Positions 6,608 to 11,069 of a stretch of DNA of 11,069 nt are shown in pieces; the first letter of the stretch is position 1; each line of letters begins with the position of its first letter. Origin of the DNA: JALYRV01 sp036675475. Its GTDB lineage: Bacteria; Acidobacteriota; Vicinamibacteria; Vicinamibacterales; SCN-69-37. A program made the translations under genes and the position numbers. The stretch covers positions 1 through 11,069 of the forward strand of contig JAKFEY010000074.1 of the NCBI GenBank assembly GCA_036675475.1, given 5' to 3'. The notes below the pieces were generated by a model. That model ran no database searches. It had not been told where the DNA came from and saw only the letters and a list, made by a program, of their open reading frames with translations.

Positions 6608-6641
6608 AGGCCCCCTCCGCAGGCCTGAAGGCCTGCGCTAC
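6597..6641 (-). repeat. REP doublet between RAYT and rsmE (inverted relative to the left doublet)
   Basis: Read on the minus strand: GTAG (6641-6638), the identical 20-base hairpin (6637-6618), a 5-base spacer GAGGG, then the identical 16-base shortened copy (6612-6597). The layout mirrors the doublet at 5180-5225; hairpin and half-copy match it base for base while the spacers differ. The GTAG supplies the rsmE TAG stop (6640-6638); the plus-strand end supplies the RAYT ending Gln-Ala-TGA (stop 6605-6607). It fills the whole gap between these convergent genes. Confidence 0.93.
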
Positions 6642-7357
6642 CGCTCCCAGACGGCCATCAGCACCGCCAGGGCGGCGAGCGGGGCGCGCTCGGCGGTGAT
6701 CGTGCGGGCGCCGATGCGCACGCAGGTCACGGCCTTCTCCTTGAACAGCTGCAGCTCCGCGGGCGACCAGCCGCCTTCCGGGCCGGTCAGCACCAGCGCC
6801 GACTGCGGCGCGGCGAGCGTCAGGGGATCGACCACCAGGACATCGGCCGACGGCTCGACGAACGCGAAGCGGCGCGCCGAGGCGTCGCTCGCGATCAGCT
6901 GATCGAGGGTCACCGGCGCCTCCACGCGCGGCAGCACCGCGCGGCCCGACTGTTTCGCCGCCGCCAGGGCCACGCGCTGCCAGCGCTCCGCCATCGCCTC
7001 GCGCGGCTTCACCACCGTGCGCTCCGTCGTCACCGGCCGCACGACCGCCGCGCCCATCATCACGGCGTCGCGCACGATCTCGTCGAAGCCGTCACCCTTG
7101 ATGAGCGCGGGCGCCACGACAAACGCCACCGGCGATTCGGCCGCGCTCTCTTCCGGATGCCCGACACGCACGCGTACCCCGCCGCGGCCGGCCGTGACGA
7201 TCTCGGCCGCAAACGCCGCGCCCTTGCCGTCGAACACGCGCACGGCATCACCCGCGCCGAGCCGCAGGACGCGCGTCAGGTGCGCGCTTTCATCGGCAGG
7301 CAGCAGCACGTCGGCGCCGTCGGCGGCATCGGGCGCGTAGACACGCGGTTCAGTCAT
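6638..7357 (-). CDS. rsmE: 16S rRNA (uracil-1498-N3)-methyltransferase RsmE
   Basis: SPOUT-class enzyme that methylates U1498 of 16S rRNA. Start ATG at 7355-7357 (AAGGA eight bases upstream) gives 239 aa, the family length; the longer open frame to 7489 adds unrelated residues. Visible parts: N-terminal PUA-like domain with HLTRVLRLGAGDAVRVFDG (26-44), central ALIKGDGFDEIVRDAVMMG (84-102), and the knotted SAM site LVLTGPEGGWSPAE (188-201). The C-terminal knot motif, usually ILRxETAxxALA, reads TITAERAPLAALA, with Thr at the usual Arg and Arg at the usual Thr. The stop TAG belongs to the GTAG of the REP doublet. It is divergent from the kinase gene across 61 bases. rsmE next to prmA is a common pairing, here split by the RAYT gene. 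Confidence 0.93.
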   Translation of the reverse strand: MTEPRVYAPDAADGADVLLPADESAHLTRVLRLGAGDAVRVFDGKGAAFAAEIVTAGRGGVRVRVGHPEESAAESPVAFVVAPALIKGDGFDEIVRDAVMMGAAVVRPVTTERTVVKPREAMAERWQRVALAAAKQSGRAVLPRVEAPVTLDQLIASDASARRFAFVEPSADVLVVDPLTLAAPQSALVLTGPEGGWSPAELQLFKEKAVTCVRIGARTITAERAPLAALAVLMAVWER

Positions 7358-7390
7358 GGTTGTCCTTCCCGGCTTCCGTCGATGATGCCA

Positions 7391-7399
7391 TGCTATTCT
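7391..7399 (+). promoter_or_regulatory. Possible extended -10 for the kinase gene
   Basis: TGCTATTCT fits the TGn extended -10 pattern with a partly matching hexamer (TATTCT) in the 61-base divergent gap between rsmE and the kinase. No convincing -35 is seen. The start codon at 7419 would lie about 13 bases from the expected start of transcription, and no Shine-Dalgarno is visible before it, so the message may be nearly leaderless. Confidence 0.35.
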
Positions 7400-7418
7400 T
7401 TTGCCGCCTGCTCTCCCC

Positions 7419-8396
7419 ATGCTTTTCCGCGGACAAACGCTCGGCAAATACCGGATTACCGCTCCGCTCGGCAGCGGCGGTTTCGGCACGGTCTATCTTG
7501 CCGAAGACACCTGGATCGACAAGAAAGTCGCCATCAAGGTGCCGCACCGGCAGACCACCGACTTCGGCGAGCTCCTGAAAGAGCCGCGCCTGCTGGCCGC
7601 GCTCGGCCATCCCAACATCGTGTCGGTGATTACCGCCGAAAAGCAGGACAACGTCTTCTTCATCGTCATGGAGTACATCCCTGGCGAAACGCTCGAAACC
7701 ATCATCGCGCGCGAAGGCGCGCTCGAGCTCAGCCGCGCGCTCGACTACACCTGCCAGATCGCCAACGCCGTCGACCACGCGCACCGGCAGGGCGTCATTC
7801 ACCGCGATCTGCGCCCGGCCAACGTGCTCGTGTCCGACAACGACGTGCTCAAGGTCGCGGACTTCGGCACCTCGCGCTTCCTCGAAATCGCCGCGCATGG
7901 CACCACCGTCATCGGCAGCCCGCCCTACATGGCGCCCGAGCAGTTCCAGGGCAAGGCCGTCTTCGCCTCCGACATCTATTCGGTGGGCGTGACGATGTAT
8001 CAGATGCTGACGGGGATGCTGCCATATGAGACGCCGTCGCCGGCGGATCTCGAGCGGCTGATGCGCGGCGACCTGTTCGAGGCGCCGAAAGCGCGCAACG
8101 CCGCGGTGCCCGCGCCCATCAACGACATCGTCATGAAAGCGCTCGCGCCCGACGTGGCGCAGCGCTACCAGCGCGCGTCGGATCTGCTCGACGCGATTCT
8201 CAGCGCGCGCAAGCTGATTCGGCGCACGCCCGTGCCGGCAGGCGACGCGCGCAGCGGGCGCGGCGACGGCGTGCAAGCGGTGGTGTCACGCGCGCGCCAT
8301 CGCGTCGACGCGCCGACGGCGCGGTTCTGCTGGCAGTGCCGCAAGCCGCTGCACGCGCGGGCGGACAAGTGCCCGTTCTGCGGCGAGCAGCAGTGA
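7419..8396 (+). CDS. Serine/threonine protein kinase with C-terminal zinc ribbon
   Basis: Hanks-type kinase, 325 aa from ATG 7419 (a TTG at 7401 would add six residues). Domain 9-268: glycine loop LGSGGFGTVYLAED (17-30), catalytic Lys40 in VAIKV, helix-C Glu55, catalytic loop IHRDLRPANVLV (127-138), DFG 148-150, GSPPYMAPE (166-174) and the DIYSVGVTMYQMLTG segment. Asp130 and Asn135 are kept, so it should be active, but the usual Lys of HRDLKPxN is Arg132. After an Arg-rich linker (269-300) a small zinc ribbon follows: CWQC (304-307) and CPFC (318-321). No transmembrane segment or PASTA repeats are present, so it is probably cytoplasmic, with the ribbon as a docking or partner-sensing part. 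Substrate unknown. ilvE begins 56 bases downstream. Confidence 0.9.
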   Translation: MLFRGQTLGKYRITAPLGSGGFGTVYLAEDTWIDKKVAIKVPHRQTTDFGELLKEPRLLAALGHPNIVSVITAEKQDNVFFIVMEYIPGETLETIIAREGALELSRALDYTCQIANAVDHAHRQGVIHRDLRPANVLVSDNDVLKVADFGTSRFLEIAAHGTTVIGSPPYMAPEQFQGKAVFASDIYSVGVTMYQMLTGMLPYETPSPADLERLMRGDLFEAPKARNAAVPAPINDIVMKALAPDVAQRYQRASDLLDAILSARKLIRRTPVPAGDARSGRGDGVQAVVSRARHRVDAPTARFCWQCRKPLHARADKCPFCGEQQ

Positions 8397-8402
8397 TACT
8401 AT
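8394..8402 (+). promoter_or_regulatory. Possible extended -10 upstream of ilvE
   Basis: TGATACTAT fits TGn plus a TAnnnT hexamer and begins at the TGA stop codon of the kinase, echoing the hrcA promoter, whose -10 also overlaps the upstream stop. The 56-base gap also holds a strong ribosome-binding site, TAAGGAG (8438-8444), 8 bases before the ilvE ATG. The -35 is not recognisable, so ilvE may instead be read from the kinase promoter. Confidence 0.3.
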
Positions 8403-8452
8403 TCGACCGGCAGATCATTCTCCCCGGGAGTCCTGTTTAAGGAGTTCGTCAG

Positions 8453-9415
8453 ATGAGTTTTTCCAGCTCCGGCAAAGTCTGGATGAACGGATCCCTCGTC
8501 GACTGGGATAACGCGAAAATCCACATCGCGTCGCACGTCATCCATTACGGCAGCGCGGTGTTCGAGGGCGCGCGCTGCTACGCCACGCCCAAGGGCCCGG
8601 CCTGTTTCCGCATCGAAGACCACATGCGCCGGCTCTTCGACTCCGCGAAAATCTACCGCATGGAGTACGAGCTGGATCAGGAGACGCTGACCACGGCGGT
8701 GATCGACACGATTCGCGCCAACAAGCTCGATGCCTGCTACATCCGGCCCGTGATTTATCGCGGCTACAACAAGCTGGGCGTCGATCCGTTCCCGTGTCCC
8801 GTCGACGCGGCCATTCTCGTGTGGGAATGGGGCACGTATCTCGGCAAGGGCGCGCTCGAGCAGGGCGTGGATGTGCGCATCAGCAGCTGGCGCCGCATGG
8901 CGCCGAGCACGCTGCCCGCGATGGCGAAAAGCGTGGCCAACTACGGCAACTCGATTCTCATCAAGATGGAAGCGCTGGCCGAAGGCTACAGCGAAGGCAT
9001 CGCGCTCGATCCCGAGGGTCACGTCAGTGAAGGCAGCGGCCAGAACGTGTTCGTCGTGCGCGACGGCGTCGTGTACACGCCGCCGCTGGCCGCATCGGTG
9101 CTGCCCGGCATCACGCGCGATTCGATCATGATCCTGGCCCGCGAGCTTGGCCTGCGCGTCGTCGAGCAGCACATCCCGCGCGAGATGCTCTACATCGCCG
9201 ACGAGGTGTTCTTCGCCGGCACCGCCGTCGAAGTGACGCCGGTCAAGTCCGTCGATCGCATTCCGATCGGCACCGGCGAGCGCGGCCCGATTACCGCGGC
9301 CGTCCAGAAGGCGTACTTCGACGTGATCAACTGCGCGTCGCCGGATCGCCACGGCTGGCTCCGGTTCATCCAGCCGGCCGAGCGGACGGAAGCCGCCGGC
9401 GCGCGCCGCGCGTAA
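8453..9415 (+). CDS. ilvE: Branched-chain amino acid aminotransferase
   Basis: PLP enzyme of fold type IV that interconverts leucine, isoleucine and valine with their 2-oxo acids, using glutamate/2-oxoglutarate. ATG 8453 follows TAAGGAG at ideal spacing. At 320 aa it is near the usual length. Landmarks: HYGSAVFEGARCY (31-43), YIRPVIYRGYNKLGV (96-110), PLP lysine Lys159 in PAMAKSVANYGNS, EGIALDPEGHVSEGSGQNVF (181-200) with the PLP-phosphate-region Glu193, and LPGITRDSI with FFAGTAVEVTPV (253-264). The last dozen residues are a low-complexity tail. pilT follows after 17 bases, so the two are probably cotranscribed although functionally unrelated. D-amino-acid transaminase and aminodeoxychorismate lyase are relatives, but the size and GVDPFP/EGARCY motifs favour IlvE. 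Confidence 0.94.
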   Translation: MSFSSSGKVWMNGSLVDWDNAKIHIASHVIHYGSAVFEGARCYATPKGPACFRIEDHMRRLFDSAKIYRMEYELDQETLTTAVIDTIRANKLDACYIRPVIYRGYNKLGVDPFPCPVDAAILVWEWGTYLGKGALEQGVDVRISSWRRMAPSTLPAMAKSVANYGNSILIKMEALAEGYSEGIALDPEGHVSEGSGQNVFVVRDGVVYTPPLAASVLPGITRDSIMILARELGLRVVEQHIPREMLYIADEVFFAGTAVEVTPVKSVDRIPIGTGERGPITAAVQKAYFDVINCASPDRHGWLRFIQPAERTEAAGARRA

Positions 9416-9432
9416 CAGACGAGAGACGCCGC

Positions 9433-10593
9433 ATGAAACTCGACGATCTGCTGCGCACCGCCACGGAAGCCAGCGCGTCCGACCTGCACGTCAAGGCCGG
9501 CAGCTATCCCATGATGCGTGTCAGCGGCACGCTGGTGCCGGCCTCCGAGGAGCGGCGCCTCGAGCGCGAAGACACCGAGGCAATGGTGACGCAGATGCTG
9601 TCGCCCGCGCAGCTCGAGCAGTTTCGCGAAAAGCGCGATCTCGACCTCGCCTACAGCGTCGCCGGCCTCGGCCGCTTCCGCTGCAACGTGTTTCAGCAGC
9701 GCGGCACCTGGGGCTTCGTGCTGCGCATCATCTCCACGGCCATCAAGACGATCGACATGCTCGGCCTGCCGCCGGTGCTCAAGAAGGTGGCTGAAGAGGA
9801 GCGCGGCCTCGTGCTCGTCACCGGCACCACCGGCAGCGGCAAGAGCACGACCCTGGCCGCGATGATCGACCACGTCAACAACACGCGGTCGGCGCACATC
9901 ATGACGGTCGAAGACCCGATTGAGTACCTGCACCGCGATCACCGGTCCATCGTCAACCAGCGCGAAGTCACCGTCGACACATTCGGCTTCGCCTCGGCGC
10001 TGCGCGCCGCCTTGCGCCAGGACCCCGACGTCATTCTCGTCGGCGAAATGCGCGATCACGAAACGGTGGAAACCGCGCTCTCCGCAGCCGAAACCGGCCA
10101 TCTCGTGTTCTCGACGCTGCACACGCTCGACGCCACCGAAACCATCAACCGCATCATCGGCGTGTTCCCGCCGCACCAGCAGCGGCAGGTGCGCCTCCAG
10201 CTGGCCAGCGTGCTCAAGGCGGCGATCTCGCAGCGCCTGATCCCGAAAGCCGACGGCAAGGGCCGCGTCGCGGCGGTCGAAGTCATGATCGCGACGCCGT
10301 TCATCCGCGACTGCATCGTCGACAAGGAAAAGACGAGCATGATTCCCGGTGCGATCGCGGCCGGCACGTCGCAGTACGGCATGCAGACGTTCGATCAGTC
10401 GATCTTCGGGCTCTACCAGCGCGGCGACATCACGCTCGACGAGGCGCTGCGCTCGGCGTCGCACGTCGACGAGTTCAAGCTGAAGGTCGCGGGCATCTCC
10501 TCCACGTCCGAGATGGCGCGCGACGAAATGGCCCGCGCGGCCAACGAGCCCTCCAAACCCGGGGGGCCGGCGATCGAACGCTTTGGCGGCTGA
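9433..10593 (+). CDS. pilT: Type IV pilus retraction ATPase PilT
   Basis: Hexameric cytoplasmic ATPase that depolymerises type IV pili and powers twitching. 386 aa with the N-terminal PAS-like domain (SDLHVKAGSYPMMRVSGTL, 16-34), Walker A GTTGSGKST (131-139), Asp box TVEDPIEYLH (158-167), Walker B ILVGEMRD (201-208) and His box TGHLVFSTLHTLDA (221-234). The C-terminus has YGMQTFDQSI (315-324), but the AIRNLIRE motif of proteobacterial PilT reads IPGAIAAG, so this may be a PilT paralogue or PilU-like protein; the assignment to the retraction class is firm, the subtype is not. A charged tail with a Pro/Gly-rich end follows residue 355. No pilus gene lies nearby. Its last 11 bases overlap recX. 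Confidence 0.93.
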   Translation: MKLDDLLRTATEASASDLHVKAGSYPMMRVSGTLVPASEERRLEREDTEAMVTQMLSPAQLEQFREKRDLDLAYSVAGLGRFRCNVFQQRGTWGFVLRIISTAIKTIDMLGLPPVLKKVAEEERGLVLVTGTTGSGKSTTLAAMIDHVNNTRSAHIMTVEDPIEYLHRDHRSIVNQREVTVDTFGFASALRAALRQDPDVILVGEMRDHETVETALSAAETGHLVFSTLHTLDATETINRIIGVFPPHQQRQVRLQLASVLKAAISQRLIPKADGKGRVAAVEVMIATPFIRDCIVDKEKTSMIPGAIAAGTSQYGMQTFDQSIFGLYQRGDITLDEALRSASHVDEFKLKVAGISSTSEMARDEMARAANEPSKPGGPAIERFGG

Positions 10594-11047
10594 CCTCAAG
10601 ACCACGGCCCTCAACATGCTCGGGCGGCGCGAGAACACGCGCGCGCAGCTCCGGCGCAAACTCCTTCAACGACAATTCGACGCCGCCGACATCGACAAGG
10701 TGCTCGACGACCTTGTCGCCGCCGGTTTTCTGGACGATGCGCGCGCGGCGAAGACGTTCACGCGCCACGCGTCGCACATCAAGGGACAGGGCCGCATGCG
10801 TATCGCGCGCGAGCTGGCGGTGCGCGGCGTCGATCCCGAGCTCGTCGCGCAAACGCTCGACGCGCAGATCGACCCGGACGAGGAAGCCGAGCGGCTGCGC
10901 GCAGCGCTCGAGAAACGCGCGCGCGGCCGCGATCTGTCGGACCGCAAGGAGTCGAGCAAGGTGTGGCAGGCGCTGGTGCGTCAGGGCTTCGCGCCGGATG
11001 CCGTGAGCAAGGCGCTGCGCGCGCGCGGCACGCGCGAAGAGGGGTAG
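10583..11047 (+). CDS. recX: Regulatory protein RecX
   Basis: Small helical protein that caps and restrains RecA filaments. The 154-aa frame has three-helix RecX repeats: ALNMLGRRENTRAQLRRKL (9-27), DKVLDDLVAAGFLDDARAA (38-56), GQGRMRIARELAVRGVDPELV (68-88), then a second, more charged half ending KVWQALVRQGFAPDAVSKAL. The start is TTG 10583, which overlaps the pilT end; the only downstream ATG (10616) would cut into the first helix, and no ATG or GTG lies upstream in frame after the pilT tail begins. The overlap suggests translational coupling to pilT. recA is not adjacent in this window. The stop TAG (11045-11047) is the TAG of the GTAG of the third REP. Confidence 0.88.
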   Translation: MAADLKTTALNMLGRRENTRAQLRRKLLQRQFDAADIDKVLDDLVAAGFLDDARAAKTFTRHASHIKGQGRMRIARELAVRGVDPELVAQTLDAQIDPDEEAERLRAALEKRARGRDLSDRKESSKVWQALVRQGFAPDAVSKALRARGTREEG

Positions 11048-11067
11048 CGCAGGCCTTCAGGCCTGCG
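11044..11067 (+). repeat. Third REP copy, at the end of recX
   Basis: GTAG (11044-11047) followed by the same 20-base hairpin (11048-11067), identical to the copies at 5184-5203 and 6618-6637. The window ends two bases later, so whether it is a single element or a doublet cannot be seen. It overlaps the recX stop codon and closes the ilvE-pilT-recX run. Confidence 0.92.
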
Positions 11068-11069
11068 TG

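Larger units (their letters stand above)
5180..6641. mobile_element. RAYT/REP-bounded segment carrying prmA and the transposase
   Basis: The left doublet reads GTAG-full-half and the right doublet reads half-full-CTAC, so the two form inverted ends of about 45 bases around prmA and the RAYT gene. RAYTs are single-copy domesticated-like HUH transposases that typically lie between REPs and spread REPs rather than themselves, so this is the home locus of the repeat family. It need not move as a unit; no target-site duplication can be shown, because the outer flanks are coding ends of dnaJ and rsmE. Confidence 0.5.

Noticed and set aside
5180..6641. CRISPR array
   Set aside because: The repeats are palindromic, only paired, have 5-6 base spacers and flank a RAYT gene; no regular array and no cas gene.
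7358..7489. Longer RsmE starting at 7489
   Set aside because: The extension would overlap the kinase start and has no RsmE similarity; ATG at 7355-7357 has a ribosome-binding site and gives the family length.
8399..9352. Minus-strand frame of 317 residues over ilvE
   Set aside because: Antisense shadow of ilvE with no recognisable motif.
9190..10659. A 489-residue open frame on the minus strand across ilvE and pilT
   Set aside because: It is antisense to two well-recognised genes, is Arg/His/Ala-rich low-complexity sequence, and matches no family; long antisense frames are common at this GC content.

Overview
The window is very GC-rich, densely coded bacterial chromosome. Gene content (hrcA-grpE-dnaJ under a CIRCE operator, a PilT-type ATPase, a soluble Ser/Thr kinase with a C-terminal zinc ribbon, a 5'-deoxyadenosine-deaminase-like amidohydrolase) and protein style best fit an Acidobacteriota-like organism, possibly class Vicinamibacteria. 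This is judged from memory of protein families; no phylogeny was run, and other high-GC phyla such as Myxococcota are not excluded.

Layout. (1) 1-2306, plus strand: the 3' part of an exported parvulin-type peptidyl-prolyl isomerase, a tandem octamer repeat, then an amidohydrolase. (2) 2299-5183, plus strand: heat-shock operon hrcA-grpE-dnaJ, with an extended -10 promoter and a CIRCE operator that runs into the hrcA start codon. dnaK is absent from its usual place. (3) 5180-6641: a section bracketed by inverted REP doublets, holding prmA (minus) and a REP-associated tyrosine transposase, RAYT (plus). (4) 6638-7357: rsmE (minus). (5) 7419-11047, plus strand: kinase, ilvE, pilT and recX, ending at a third REP copy at the window edge.

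The most notable feature is the REP/RAYT system. Each full REP is a GTAG tetranucleotide followed by a 20-nt perfect hairpin. In all three copies the TAG of GTAG is the stop codon of the adjacent gene (dnaJ, rsmE, recX). In the two doublets, the opposite end reads into prmA and into the RAYT gene and gives both the same ending, Gln-Ala-TGA. Thus five genes, all at ends of apparent transcription units, terminate translation inside a REP. GTAG at the hairpin foot is the signature known for E. coli REP/RAYT recognition, so the presumed transposase recognition site and the stop codon appear to be the same bases.

How the genes work together: HrcA represses the chaperone operon through CIRCE, and GrpE and DnaJ serve a DnaK encoded elsewhere. 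PrmA and RsmE modify ribosomal protein L11 and 16S rRNA; in other bacteria they commonly lie directly behind dnaJ on the same strand, so their opposite orientation and the RAYT between them point to local rearrangement. No gene-free stretch reaches 300 bases; the longest gaps are roughly 40-70 bases and are annotated where something is visible.
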